From Pinus tabuliformis (Eukaryota; Streptophyta; Pinopsida; Pinales; Pinaceae): 64,000 nt of DNA. Below are positions 22,918 through 35,929 of the stretch, one piece after another; position 1 is the first letter of the stretch; the number at the start of each line of letters is the position of its first letter. The translations under genes and the position numbers were made by a program. The notes beneath the pieces were generated by a model, which had not been told where the DNA came from, did not search any database, and saw only the letters and a program-made list of their open reading frames with translations. The stretch spans positions 821,260,757-821,324,756 of the forward strand of contig CM062814.1 of the NCBI GenBank assembly GCA_031772625.1, given 5' to 3'.

Positions 22918-24426
22918 TGTTGGCATTTTGGCACAGGCGTGGCGCTACGGTATAGGTGTTGTCCTTGATGGCAACTCTCTTTGATGACAGATCTCAGTCC
23001 AGACTACAAGAATGAAGAGAAATTTCATATACGCAGGTTTATTAAGCCCAAGTTGCGTATACACGCTGGTACGCTATATACTAAGTCGCGGATACGCAGG
23101 CTCGCTATATACGAAGTCGTGTATACACGCAGTTTCATGAACAGAAAAGAGCGTACATGTCGAGAAGCTTCCCTTTGGTCCGTGGTAGTTAGTCCTCGGT
23201 ATTTGAGCCTATGTTTTTGGACCAAGGTATCTCGACAGTCGTGTTGATCCTGAGTTTTGAAGTTGATGGTATTGTATTACTATGGTTTTGGACCGTGGTA
23301 TTGAGAATGGCCTAAGACTATATAAGGAGAAGAAGATCATTAGGCAATTGTACTGAAAAGTCTTGAATATCTGATAAAGAAAGAGATCTAGTATGCAGGT
23401 TCTGGGTTGCCTGATCTAAGCTAAGGAGAGATCACACCGGTTGATGGAAGACTAGATCTAAGGATAGATCGGGATAAAATGGTTTGAAATGAACTGTCGG
23501 TATATGGTTGATTACGCATATTTTTAGATCTGCATACTGACGCAATGTTATGTTCTGAATATGGCTGATGTCTGGTACAGCTGCAAGTTATGAGAAATTA
23601 TTTTTAGATCTGTACGCAGGTTGTCTTTGGTAAAAGCGCGTGTATACGCGCGTTGGTTTCATTGAAGTAGCGTATATCTTTTGAAGCTTAATTTTTGGGT
23701 TGCAGTTGGGTCTGGCTGTTATTACAGAAGTTCTGTAGTCTACTCTGTGTTCTGGTGACTGGGTGTTGACAGGGTTTCAGTGATTCAAAGATAAATGATG
23801 CTAGTATGATCTGTTATGAAAATTAATGAATTGTGGTATTCAGATTGTAATGTTGTGCTTCAGGAGTATCCAGTCTGAAAATTGATGAAAAGTGGTACCT
23901 GAAGGAAAGAAGATTGTAGGCCAGCACCTACGTACTAGTATCTTAGCTAGTACAAGAGCAAAGGGGGTTGGAGCTCCCTTCTAGGAGAGTTTGGAAAACG
24001 AGAGAAGGTTGTAGCCTTCTGCAGGTTGTAGCCTGCGTACTGGTATAAGGCTGCACCAGTACAAAATATTGTAAACTGAAGTTTCTTATTAAAGAAAGAT
24101 AGAGACGACTTGCAGCAGGTGGTTTTCACCCACATTGGGTTTCCACCTTATATCATGGTGTTCATGTGTGTGGCTTTTGTGTGATGATATGTTCTGTTAT
24201 ACTGCACCTGTTTACTTTTAATATGGTTAATAATGTCCTGATGCATTTACTGAAGATAAACTAACTGAATCATAAGATTTCTGGTTATACGCTGGTTGCT
24301 TTAGACAAAGTAGCGTGTACACGCTGGTTCACTTAACTGAAGTAGCGTATATGTTTCTGAGTATTGAAAAAGTTTTATTGATCTGATAATACTGATTCAC
24401 CCCCCCTCTCAGTATTATTTCCAACA
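22918..24426 (+). repeat. Element G LTR 2 (middle, shared)
   Basis: 1509 bp. It serves as 3' LTR of the left internal region and 5' LTR of the right one. Upstream are two polypurine-type tracts (AAAGGGGGAGA near 22860 and CAAAGGGGGAGAT at 22905-22917). Downstream is the iMet primer site at 24429. Relative to LTRs 1 and 3 it lacks about 9 bp in the GATTCA repeat near 23785. Confidence 0.95.
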
Positions 24427-24485
24427 ATTGGTATCAGAGCAAGTCCTTCAGAGAAGCTTGATCGCTTGAAGGTAGATCGTTCATC

Positions 24486-27400
24486 ATGAGCAACTACGAG
24501 AGAGAAGCATCAATTAGGCCACCGGGTTTTGATGGGACAAACTTCAATTATTGGAAGGTAAGAGTTACTGCCTATCTTCAATCTCTTGGTACAGAAGTTT
24601 GGGACATCGTAGAGACAGGCTACACTTTTCCTTCTGCTAATCCTACAGATCCAGCCGAGAAAAAGAAATATGAAACAAATGCGAAAGCAGTCAGTACTCT
24701 ATTAGGATGTATATCCCAATCAGAATTCATGAAGGTAATGCACTATAAATTTGCAAAAGAAATATGGGACAAAATTGTCACGAGCTATGAAGGAGACGAA
24801 TAGGTAAGGCGTGCTAAACTTCAAACTCTCAGGATTAAGTATGAGACTCTCAGAATGTATAATGATGAAAGTGTGGCTAACTATTTCCTTAGGGTAGATG
24901 AGATTGTTAATTGCATGAAAAACTTGGGTGAAGAAATAAAAGAGGCTATTGTGGTTGAAAAGGTTCTAAGATCATTGTCCCCCAAATTTGAATCTAAAGT
25001 GTCTGCAATAGAAGAAAAGGAAAATCTACGAATTCTTACTATGTCTCAGCTTCACGGAATTCTAACTGCTTATGAAATGAGAAAAGGAGGTCCATCAGAC
25101 AGAAGAGAAGCTGCTTTCAAGGCTTCAGGCAAAGAAGATTATTATGAAGCAAGTCACGTGCCAGAAGATGAAGAAGAAGAATCAAATTTTGTCAGAAATC
25201 TTCAAAGGGGTTCTGGAAGGTTCAGAGGTAAGTTACCTTTTAAATGCTTTGCTTGTGGAAGAGTAGGTCATTATGCTGCCAAATGTCCTCACAAAGATAA
25301 GGGAAAGGAACCTGTTAAATGGAACAAGAAACAGAATGAAAAGAAGAAAAGCTATTACACTCATGAAGATAGTGATGGTCTTTCAAATAGTGACGAAGAT
25401 GAACAGGGTAATAGATATAAACTTTTAATGGCTTTTGAAGATGATGACTACATGGATACTATAGATGTAGAAGGCTTTTGTGAAGAAATGAATAATCTCA
25501 AAGTTTGCTTAGAAGAGAAAAATGCTATTATTGATTCTCTACAATGTCAACTGACGGAAAAGGAAAAACATCTTGAAAAATTGGAATGTGAGATTGTTTG
25601 TCTTAGAAAGGAGATTGAGAAAACAAAAGCGATTAGTCTTAAATTTGTTAAAGGATTTGAAACCTTGGATGAGATTATCAATGTGCAGCGTTCTCCTCTG
25701 ATCAAGATAGGTCTGGGATATAATGGAGAAACATCTCAAGCTTCTACCTCTAAAAGTTATCTTAATGCAGCAAGGAGGAGCGAGCAAAGACCAAATAAAA
25801 GTCATCAGGTGAATCAGGGACAGTTTACCTCAAGAACAAATAAAGACTATCAAGAAATTCAGGGACAAGCTACCTTAAGGACAAACAGAAGCTACAATCA
25901 GCCACAGGTAAAATCTTCCCAATTTGCCCCAAGAATGGATGTCAATAGAAGCTAAAATCGGTTGGATGATAGATCTGATTATCGCAGAAATTTATTTAAT
26001 GGCCAATGTTTTTCTTGCCATAACTTCGGTCACAAAGCAGCTCAATGTGTTGCCTACAAGACAATCATGACTAGAGAAGCTCAAAAGCAAAGAAGTATGA
26101 CTGGAACCATGAAAAGGACTTATAACAACTTTTCGGTTCTAGAAAATGAATTTGAATGCTCTATTTGTAATAACTTTGGTCATGAAGACTCTGAATGCAG
26201 GAGCAGGTTTTGGAAGACAACTCAGAAGGAACAAACCTCAAATGTCAGAACATGGAGAATAAAGGAACCGCAACCAGAAAGATGTGGGATAGCCTTTTAT
26301 GCAGAAGGTCAAGAAAGTCTATGGTACATTGACAGCGGATGTTCGAAGCATATGACAGGGGACAAAGAAAAACTTGAATCATATACCGCATTAGAAAAGG
26401 GAAAGACAGTTTCTTTTGGAAACGATATCTCTGCAGCCATAAAAGGAAAAGGCGTTGCTCCGTTGAAAGAGAAGGTCAAAGCTGGAAATGTTTTGTATGT
26501 TGATGGATTGAAGCATAATCTTCTGAGTGTCAGTCAGATGTGCGATCAAGGAATAGAGGTAATATTTAGATCAAATGGATGTTGTGTTCGTGATCTTGAT
26601 ACAGGTGAAACAGTGATCAAAGGAAGAAGGACTCCAAATAATCTATACATATTTGAATAAAGACAACAACAATGCTATTTGAGCAAGGATGATGAACACT
26701 GGCTATGGCATCGGAGGTTGGGGCATCTAAGCTTTCCACAAATAAGGAAAGCATGCAAATATCAGGCAGTTCGTGATCTTCCAGATATCAAAATTCCAGA
26801 CAACACCATATGCAAATCATGTCAGTTTGAAAAGCAAACCAGAACTAATTTTCCTGAGAAGGAAGGATCAGCTAGCATGCCTCTTGAGCTAGTACATATA
26901 GATACATGTGGTCCATTCAGAAAAATAACACCTCGAGGAGAAGAATATTTGATATTATTCATTGACGATTTCTCCAGGTTTGTCTGGTTAGGACTTATGA
27001 AGCACAAAGATGAAGCATTCGAAAAATTCAAATCCTTCAAAGCCTTGGCTGAAAATGAATCAGGACACAAAATTAAGTGCCTTAGATCTGACAGAGGTGG
27101 GGAGTTTACCTCGAATGAATTTTTTGATTTCTGTGAAGAACATGGGATAAAAAGAGAATTCTCTACAGCTAGAACTCCTCAGCAAAATGGAGTTGTGGAA
27201 AGAATGAACAGAACAGTCCAACAAATGGCTCGTGCTATGCTTGATGAATCAGGTACTCCCGCAACTTTCTGGGGTGAAGTTGCACATGCTGCGGTTATTA
27301 TTCTCAACAAAACAAATGTCCGAGTAAACAACACTCAAACTCCTCATGAGCTCTGGTGTGGTAAGACTCCTTCAGTGAAGCACTTCAAAATCTTTGGGAG

Positions 27401-29369
27401 AAAATGTTATATTAAGAATACTGATGAGCAACTTGGTAAATTTGAACCAAGAGCAGATGAAGGCATTCTTCTTGGTTATTCTCCACATAGCAAAGCATAC
27501 AAGTGCTACAATAAAAGACTTGGCAGAATTGTTGACAGCATTGATGTTGTGGTTGATGAGAAGGGATACATTCCTAGGCAAGTTCATCATGAAGACATCG
27601 AAGAAGATGAAGGCTACCCTCAAAGACAGAATGATGAAGAAGAACCTCAAGAAGAAGAAGAACCTCAAGAAGAACCAGAGGAGCAGACAAGAATAGAAGA
27701 AAAGACTCCATCCAGATATGTTCAGAAGAATCATCCAGAATCTTAGATTGTGGGGCAGAAAGAAGCAGGAGTACAAACAAGAAGAACAATTGCAGAAGCT
27801 TCAAGCTATTTGGCACTACTCTCTTCCACTGAACCACAAAATGTGAAAGAGGCATGCAAAGATGAATGTTGGGTCAAAGAAATGGATGAAGAACTTGAGC
27901 AGATCGAAAAGAACAACACTTGGGAATTGGTTCCTAGACCAAAAGATAAGAATGTCATAGGGACAAAATGGGTCTTCAAAAATAAATTGAATGAAAATGG
28001 AGAAGTAATTAGAAACAAGGCCAGAATTGTTTGTAAAGGGTATGCGCAACAAGAAGGAATAGATTTTGAAGAGACCTTTGCTCCTGTTGCAAGACTTGAA
28101 GCCATCTGAATGTTCCTTGCTCTCTCAAGCTTTCAAAATTTCAAGGTATTTCAAATGGACGTGAAATCAGCCTTTCTGAATGGAGACTTAGAAGAAGAAG
28201 TATATATTGAGCAGCCATATGGTTTCATTCTTGGGAATGATCCAAACCTTGTATGCAGATTGAAAAAGGCTCTCTATGGTCTCAAACAAGCTCCAAGGGC
28301 TTGGTACTATCGTTTGGACAAATATATTCACCAACAAGGTTTTTCAAAAGGATCAGCAGATAGCAATCTCTATATGAAAGTTGAAAATAACAAATTGCTA
28401 ATACTTGTTGTGTATGTAGATGATATTATCTTTGGAAACAATGAAGAGGCTATGAGTCAAAACTTTGCCTTGGTTATGCAGAAAGAATTTGAAATGTCAT
28501 TACTTGGAGAATTGACATACTTTCTTGGATTGCAAATCCAACAAAATGAAGGAGGTTTTTTCTTGTCTCAAACCAAGTACCTCAAGCAGATCTTGAAGAA
28601 GTATGGCATGGAAGATTCAAAGCCAGTATGTACCCCCATGGTTACAGGATGCAGCCTCAGTACAAATGATGAATCAGCAGCAGTTCATCAACCAACTTAT
28701 AGATCCATGATTGGGAGTTTGCTTTATTTGACAGGTACCCGACCAGGCATTATGCATGCAGTAGGAATTGTTGGAAGATTTCAAGCCAACCCAAAGGAAA
28801 CTCATCTTCAGGCAATCAAAAGAATCTTCAAGTATCTTCAAGGGACTCAAAACTATGGCTTATGGTATCCTAGAGATACAGATCTCACTCTTCATGCTTA
28901 CACAGATGCAGATTGGGCCGGAAGTGTGGATGACAGGAAAAGCACAAGTGGTGGTGCATTCTTCATGGGTTCCAGATTAGTATCTTGGTTCAGCAAGAAA
29001 CAAAGTTCGATTGCTTTATCTACAGCTGAAGCAGAATATGTGGCTGCGACATCTTGTTGCACACAACTTCTTTAAATGATGCAGACCTTGCAGGATTTTC
29101 AAATCACTTGCACTCCACCAGTCTCTATCTTATGTGATAATACAAGTGCAATCAGCATTTCAAAGAATCCAGTCATGCATTCAAAGACCAAGCACATACC
29201 AATCAAGTATCACTTCCTTCGGGAACAAGTGCTTGAACAAAAGGTCAAGTTGGAGTATGTTTCTTCTAAAGAACAAGTTGCTGATATTTTCACAAAACCA
29301 CTGCCCAGGGAGACTTTTGAATATCTCAGACAAAAGCTGGGAGTAGTTGATGCTTCATCCTGCTGTTGA
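24486..29369 (+). pseudogene. Element G right copy gag-pol (Ty1/copia)
   Basis: This has the same domain order and nearly the same wording as the left copy: a copia gag, knuckle CFACGRVGHYAAKC near 25240, an acidic and coiled-coil section, two more knuckles near 26005-26200, protease, integrase, reverse transcriptase with VYVDDIIF, and RNase H ending in LPRETFEYLRQKLGVVDASS. It differs from the left copy at roughly 2% of positions over the gag region. It carries about half a dozen breaks of its own. The frames imply a single Gag-Pol polyprotein, as in Ty1/copia generally. Confidence 0.93.
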
Positions 29370-30116
29370 AGCTTGTCTGTTCTAAGGAAAAGTTGGTATA
29401 CGCGAGTTGTGTAAGGGATATCCGCGTACATACGCTGATTTATGCAGGTGAAGTCGCGTATATGGAGTTCTGAACAGCAAGGGAAGATTCTGGTTGGAGA
29501 AGGTCTGAGATGGGTATGCCAGAGCCCTTCAGGCACAGTTTCAGGGGGAGCAGCAGGCACAGTTTCAGGGGGACCAGCTTAAAGCATTGTTGGCATTTAG
29601 ATGCTTTTGGTTCTAGTTCACAACTGTTGTTGGCTTCAGGAGAAGGAAATCTTGGTTGCTGATCTAAAAGATGATTATTAGATGCTGCTGGTGACTTTCA
29701 TAAGTCTTGGTCTAGAGTTTTCGTCTCTATATCATGTATCTTTTTTGTGATATCTCTTCTATGATGTCAAGGTCATGTAACGGCCTTTGTTGGTTTCCCC
29801 ACTATGCCTGGGATGAATGATGTAATGTAATTGGTTGTTATATGTAAATTTCTGATGTATCCCCTCTTGGTTGGGAGTATGGATGTATATATTGAGTCTT
29901 TTGGTGATAGGAAGGTCCTTTATGATGTATAAGTCTTGGTTCTTTTGAAGGACATCTTTTGCAGATCTTGCCTACAGTCAAGGGGAGCATGTTCAACACA
30001 GCAGAGCAGAGATATCAGCATGTACTCAGGGGGAGCACAACCCTTTGCCCTTGATGACAAAGGGGGAGAATGATTCTAAGGATCTTGGGGTTGCCATCAA
30101 GTCCAAAGGGGGAGAT

Positions 30117-31634
30117 TGTTGGCATTTTGGCACAGGTGTGGCGCTACGGTACAGGCGTTGTCCTTGATGGCAACTCTCTTTGATGACAGATCTCAGTCCA
30201 GACTACAAGAATGAAGAGAAATTTCATATACGCAGGTTCATTAAGCCCAAGTTGCGTATACATGCTGGTACGCTATATACTAAGTCGCGGATACGCAGGC
30301 TCGCTATATACGAAGTCGCGTATACATGCAGTTTCATGAACAGAAAAGAGCATACATGTCGAGAAGCTTCCCTTTGGTCCGTGGTAGTTAGTCCTTAGTA
30401 CTTGAGCCTATGTTTTTGGACCAAGGTATCTCGACAGTCGTGTTGATCCTGAGTTTTGAAGTTGATGGTATTGTATTACTATGGTTTTGGACCGTGGTAT
30501 TGAGAATGGCCTAAGACTATATAAGGAGAAGAAGATCATTAGGCAATTGTACTGAAAAGTTTTGAATATCTGATAAAGAAAGAGATCTAGTATGCAGGTT
30601 CTGGGTTGCCTGATCTAAGCTAAGGAGAGATCACACCAGTTGATGGAAGACTAGATCTAAGGATAGATCGGGATAAAATGGTTTGAAATGAACTATCAGT
30701 ATATGATTGATTACGCATATTTTTAGATCTGCATACTGACGCAATGTTATGTTCTGAATATGACTGATGTCTGGTACAACTGCAAGTTATGAGAAATTAT
30801 TTTTAGATCTGTACGCAGGTTGTCTTTGGTAAAAGCGTGTGTATACGTGGGTTGGTTTCATTGAAGTAGCGTATATCTTTTGAAGCTTAATTTTTGGGTT
30901 GCAGTTGGGTCTGACTGTTATTGCAGAAGTTCTGTAGTCTGCTCTGTGTTCTGGTGACTGGGTGTTGACAGGGTTTCAGTGATTCAGTGATTCAAGGATT
31001 GATGATGCTAGTATGATCTATTATGAAAATTGATGAATTGTGGTCTTCAAATTGTAATGTTGTGCTTCAGGAGTATCCAGTCTGAAAATTGATGAAAAGT
31101 GGTACCTGAAGGAAAGAAGATTGTAGGCCAGCACCTACGTACTAGTATCTTAGCTAGTACAAGAGCAAAGGGGGTTGGAGCTCCCTTCTAGGAGAGTTTG
31201 GAAAATGAGAGAAGGTTGTAGCCTTCTGCAGGTTGTAGCCTACGTACTGGTATAAGGCTGCACCAGTACAAAAGATTGTAAACTAAAGTTTCTTATTAAA
31301 GAAAGATAGAGACGACTTGCAGCAGGTGGTTTTCACCCACATTGGGTTTCCACCTTATATCATGGTGTTCATGTGTGTGGCTTTTGTGTGATGATCTGTT
31401 CTGTTACACTACACCTGTTTACTTTTAATATGGTTAATAATGTCCTGATGCATTTACTGAAGATAAACTAACTGAATCATAAGATTTCTGGTTATACGCT
31501 GGTTGCTTTAGACAAAGTAGCGTGTACACGCTGGTTCACTTAACTGAAGTAGCGTATATGTTTCTGAGTATTGAAAAAGTTTTATTGATCTGATAATACT
31601 GATTCACCCCCCCCTCTCAGTATTATTTCCAACA
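30117..31634 (+). repeat. Element G LTR 3 (right)
   Basis: 1518 bp, same ends as LTR 1, followed directly by the target duplication CCAAG and the resumed gag of element A. About 11 differences from LTR 1 were counted in the first 400 bp, mostly C/T transitions at CG sites. Confidence 0.95.
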
Positions 31635-31639
31635 CCAAG

Positions 31640-32440
31640 GTCGGGGAAGAGGGCGAGGAGGAGGAGATGGAAGTGGTCATGCTCAGATCATATGTTAAAA
31701 TTGTGGGGAAGAAGGTGATTTTGCACGGGATTGTCAGAATCCAACACACCCTTCCTGTTAATATTGTCGACAGTTTGAACATGTTATAGAAGATTGCCCA
31801 GTGCTTATCACAAATATGAAAGAAAATAAGGCTCAGACCTAACAGCCTACATAGAACATCCAAATGATGAGTTCGAAGCCTCACGAAGATGGGCCTAGTG
31901 TCAATATTGTTATGCAAAGTGGTATAGTTACTGGAGTAGATAAGGGGAAACAACCAGAATCTGATGTGTGGGTTCACAAGGCTGCTGATAAGGAGATTGG
32001 ATTTGATGTAAACGAGGTAAAAGAAATTTTTATGGAAGCAAAAAGGAGCTTCGCGGATGAAGGAGCTTCTACATCAAGGACTCAAAATACAAGAAAGCCT
32101 GAAGATACCAGTTCTACGTAGGAGGTAGACCCCTCCTTATTAGCATCATTTTTGAAAACCTGCATGAAACTATTAAGGGATAAGAAGGAAGTAGAAGGAC
32201 TGCAAGAATTGATAGATAATTGCACTGGTAAGAATAAGCCTCTACCAGAGCAACGCGTAGTACATAAGGTGGGAAAAAGTAAGAAGAGGATCGGTCACGA
32301 AATTAGATTGACTGTACAAATTGGAGAATATGAAATGGACCAGGTAATTCTTGATTTAGGGTCTGATGAAATTTTTTTTCCAAAGAAAACTTGGGAAAGA
32401 ATGGGAGGACTAGCGCTACAGTGGTCCTCGATCTAGTTGA
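31640..32440 (+). pseudogene. Element A: nucleocapsid end and protease
   Basis: Gag resumes after G with a glycine- and arginine-rich stretch, then knuckle-like CGEEGDFARDC and CRQFEHVIEDC. Next is an acidic linker, then the aspartic protease region: IGHEIRLTVQIGEYEMDQVI, LDLGSDE, FPKKTWERMG and QKIIPMGRLHG. The D-L-G-S-D wording is usual for this group of plant Ty3/gypsy proteases. The protease would process the Gag-Pol polyprotein. Broken copy. Confidence 0.78.
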
Positions 32441-32499
32441 GAATAGCCAATCAGCAAAAGATTATTCCTATGGGGCGCCTGCATGGAGCGACCGATTGT

Positions 32500-33110
32500 G
32501 TATTTCTAGATAAATTTGAAAGGGATGTACCAGAGGAACATCGGTTCCAAGCGTTAGACATTGTGCTGCGAGATAAGCTTGCTTGTCGGTGGGGCACACA
32601 TAAGAACATTTTTGCAGATTGGAACGAGTATCAGAGAATGATGAAGTTGAGGTTTGGGTACGCTAATACCCACATTACGGATAAATACACAGGGAAGGAT
32701 GATTCACCCGAGCACTTAGGTGGTTGGACAAAAGCATGGGGAGAAGAACCGCAGCCGGAGTGGGTTCATATATTCTGCCACACTTTGGATACAATCCCGA
32801 TGAATTGGTATCTAGAAATGGAGCTGCGACACAGGACCACAATGGGATGTTTTGAAAGAAAGTTTTATGTTAAATTTTAGTTTTGAAGATGGGTTTGAGT
32901 GTATAGATGAAGCACTGCAGACAATCAAAGCTGCTATATTCAAAATTCCTAAAGAACCGGTTGAATGGGTACAACTATATTGGGGTACGCAGTTATGCCA
33001 TGCTCTTGAATGCTACAATTTGATCATGGAGGATGGTAAAGAAGGTCCCAGGAACATCCACATTCCTGAGTCCGAAGGACAACGTGAAGTCGAGGGGCCT
33101 AAGGCATAAA
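32500..33110 (+). pseudogene. Element A: second gag-like domain within pol
   Basis: Between protease and reverse transcriptase lies a region of about 200 codons that resembles the retrotransposon gag (capsid) family. It includes FERDVPEEHRFQALDIVL, ADWNEYQRMMKLRFG, EPQPEWVHIFCHTLDTIPM, NWYLEMELRHRTT and FECIDEALQTIKAAIF. The W-x(n)-F-x-HTLD-x-P-x-NWY pattern is a capsid-type signature. The element already has a gag upstream of its protease, so this is a second, different gag-like unit. Its role is unknown. Coding is broken. Confidence 0.65.
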
Positions 33111-33139
33111 TCCATGATATATCAGAGCCCTTTAAGACC

Positions 33140-34620
33140 AAGCAGGTGAATATCGAATCGAAAACGCAACCGAAGTTCGCGAATATAGGTGACTATTGGG
33201 ATGAAGATACAGTAGATAAGGCTGTGGAGCTCCTGCGAGAATATCAAGACTTGTTTCCCACCAAGTTCTCCGATTTAAAAGGGATAGTAGGGGATATGGG
33301 AGTCATGAATATCAATTTGAAGCCCGATGCAAAGCTAATGAAACAATGTCCCTATTGATTAAATCCTAAGTATAAGGAAAACATGCGCAAGGAATTGGAT
33401 AAAATGTTTGAAGTTGGGATCATTAAACTTGTCAAGGAATAGACTGGGTTAGTTCCATGGTGGTTCAAAAAAAGAAAATGCAGGGTGAAATTCGGATATG
33501 CGTAGAGTTAAGAAAGTTGAATGACACGTGTTTCCACAATCCATTCCCTACGCCTTTCACGGATGAGGTACTACAGAATAATGGAGCACAAGAATCATAT
33601 TCATTCATGGATGGATTCTCAGGGTACCATCAGATCAAGATCGCACTAGAGGATCAGAGTAAGACCACCTTTGCAACTGAATGAGGCTATTTTTAGTATA
33701 CAATGATGCCTTTTGGGCTTAAGAATGCCCCTGGAATTTTCTCTAGGGTGGTAATTGTGACCTTCAAGGAATATATCCATAAATTTTGGAGGTCTACTTT
33801 CATGACTGGACAGTGTTCAGGTTAGTAAAGCGACATGTTGCTAGTTTGAGCCTCATGTTGGATACTTGTCGAAAGCATCAAATAGCCCTTAATTTGAAGA
33901 AATGCATATTTCGTGTAGCCTATGACATACTCTTGGGCCATGTTGTTTGAACGAAAGGATTGATGGTAGACCTTGCCAAAATTGCACTAAATGTCAATTT
34001 GGAAGCCCCGAGTAATGTTAAACAACTACGCGCAACGTTGGGCCATACGGGATATTATAGGAAGCTCATTAAAGTGTATGTGAAAATCACTGTGCCCATG
34101 GAAAGATTATTAAAGAATGATGTGATTTTTTGCCGGGACGAGGATTTCTAGAAAAGTTTGGATATCTTAAAGGAGAAAATGGTCACCGCACCCATTTTAG
34201 TGTTCCCATACTAGAAGGAGTTCCACATTCATGTATATGCTTCTTGCACTGTGCCAGGAGTTGTGTTGACCCAACCAGGCGAAGGAGATATTGACCATCC
34301 AATAACATTCGCAAGTAGAAAGTTGTTAAAGGCGGAAAAGAACTATTCAACCATAGAGGACGAAGGTTTAGCAATGGTATATGCACTACAGAAATTTCGG
34401 CACTATTTTTTGGGTGCTCACTTCAAGATGTATACAGATCATTCTGCTCCGAAATAATTGGTCAACAAGCCTATGTTGGGGGGGGGGATTTGTAGTTGGT
34501 TGCCGCTTTTCTAGGAATATGGTTTCGAAGTAATTGTGAAGCAAGGGCGCCTGAATGCTGGTCAAAATCACCTATCAAGCATTGAGAATGGGGACGAGCC
34601 TGCGAGTCTGGAGGAAGGGT
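33140..34620 (+). pseudogene. Element A: reverse transcriptase and RNase H
   Basis: The linker FANIGDYWDEDTVDKAVELL and LLREYQDLFPTKFSDLKGI precede the polymerase, which shows KQCPY, EVGIIKLVKE, IRICVELRKLND, FMDGFSGYHQIKIA and MPFGLKNAP. RNase H follows near 34240-34460 with CTVPGVVLTQPGEGDIDHPI, FASRKLLKAEKNYSTIEDEG, LAMVYALQKFRHYFLG and KMYTDHSA. Lineage: Ty3/gypsy. Several breaks are present, so it is not functional. Confidence 0.82.
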
Positions 34621-34659
34621 TTAGTAATGCATAACTCTTTAGTTTTCGCATCACAGATG

Positions 34660-35927
34660 ATCATTTCATAGATATAATTCAATTCTTATCTACAGGCACC
34701 GCTCCTGAAGGGTATTCGATGCAACAAAAGAAAGAACTAGTGGTCCGAGTTGCCGATTTTTCTATTATCGCCGGACACTTATACAAAAGGGGCTTTGATG
34801 AAATACTGTGTATGTATGTTCTGGAGTATGAGTGGTAAAGTATCCTTGCAAAAGCACATGGAGGAGTAGTCAAAGGGCATTATGCAAGAAGAGAAACTTT
34901 GTAGAAGATGATATGCACAGGAATTTGGTGGCCGACTGTGCATAAGGACTCCAAAAATATTGCAGGGCATACGATGTCTACCAAAGGATGGGGAGACCAT
35001 CGTGAAGAGATGAATTGCCATTGAATCCACAAGTGACGTTGTAGGCATTTGATAAGTGGTCAATATATTTTGTGGGACCAATACAGCGACTGGGGAAAAA
35101 GACGGGGGCCAAATATATCATTACTGTGACTGAATACTTAACCAGATGGGCGAAGGCACAACCTGTAAAAGATTGTAGCGCTGCTACCACCGCATAGTTT
35201 ATTTTTGAATATATCTTGTCTTGGTTTGGAAACCCTAAGATTTTGATGAGTGATAGGGGCACACACTTCTTGAATGAGACAATTGCGACATTACTTGAGG
35301 AATTTTAGATATACCATCAGAAGAGTATGCCTTATCACCCTCAAGTTAATGGCACAGTAGAAGCCTTCAACAGAATTCTGGAAATTGCTCTGATGAAGAT
35401 TTGCAAAGCGAAGTGAAATGACTGGGATGTGAGCATACCAGCGGTCCTCTGGGAATAAAAGGATAACATGCAAGAAGTTGACAAGACAAACACCGTTTCG
35501 ACTGGTATATGAGCAAGAGGTTGTAATGCCCATGGAGTACATAGTTCCAAGCTAACGGATTGCAGTGGTGACTAACATGACTTATCGCGATACCATGGAG
35601 GAACGACTTGAGCAACTCATTGAGTTGGAGGAAGATCGCTTCTTGGCTAGATTTCATCAATAGGTGCCGAAGGACCATGAAAAGGTATCGCATGATCGCC
35701 ATATCAAACAACGCACCTTCAAGATCGAAGATTTAGTGTTTCTATATGACATTAAGTTCACAAAGTTCCCTGATAAATTTCAGATGCACTGGCTAGGGCC
35801 ATATGTTGTGAAGGAAATTACATATGGTGGTGCAATTCAGCTCGCGAAGCTGAATGGCGAATTATTCCCAGGTAAAGTCAATGGGAGTCGATTGAAGTTG
35901 TATAGGGGTGATCTCGCCCCCGCGTAA
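34660..35927 (+). pseudogene. Element A: integrase
   Basis: Motifs in order: YSMQQKKELVVRVADFSIIA (N-terminal region), AKAHGGVVKGHYARRET-like zinc region, WSIYFVGPIQRLGKKTGAKY-like core start, [29 protein letters not shown]-type stretch with the catalytic Glu, and the C-terminal region HDRHIKQRTFKIEDLVFLYD, KFPDKFQMHWLGPYVVKEIT and ELFPGKVNGSRLKLYRGD. The last is the GPY/F-type domain found at the end of many Ty3/gypsy integrases. Multiple breaks are present. Confidence 0.8.
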
Positions 35928-35929
35928 TG

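Larger units (their letters stand above)
15709..31634 (+). mobile_element. Element G: three-LTR tandem Ty1/copia array (Sirevirus-like)
   Basis: The structure is LTR - internal - LTR - internal - LTR, in direct orientation, at 15709-17226, 17227-22917, 22918-24426, 24427-30116 and 30117-31634. CCAAG occurs once on each outer side (15704-15708 and 31635-31639), so a single insertion was later expanded. Each internal part has an iMet primer site, a gag with three zinc knuckles, protease, integrase, reverse transcriptase and RNase H in Ty1/copia order, then an approximately 750-bp 3' region with repeated purine tracts. The LTRs differ by about 3% and the internals by about 2% by eye, so this is the youngest element whose age can be judged. 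Both internal copies are fossils with about half a dozen breaks each. Confidence 0.93.

Noticed and set aside
15709-31634. Two separate copia insertions side by side
   Set aside because: The two units share one middle LTR and the only target duplication is at the outer ends, so a single insertion that was later expanded explains it better.
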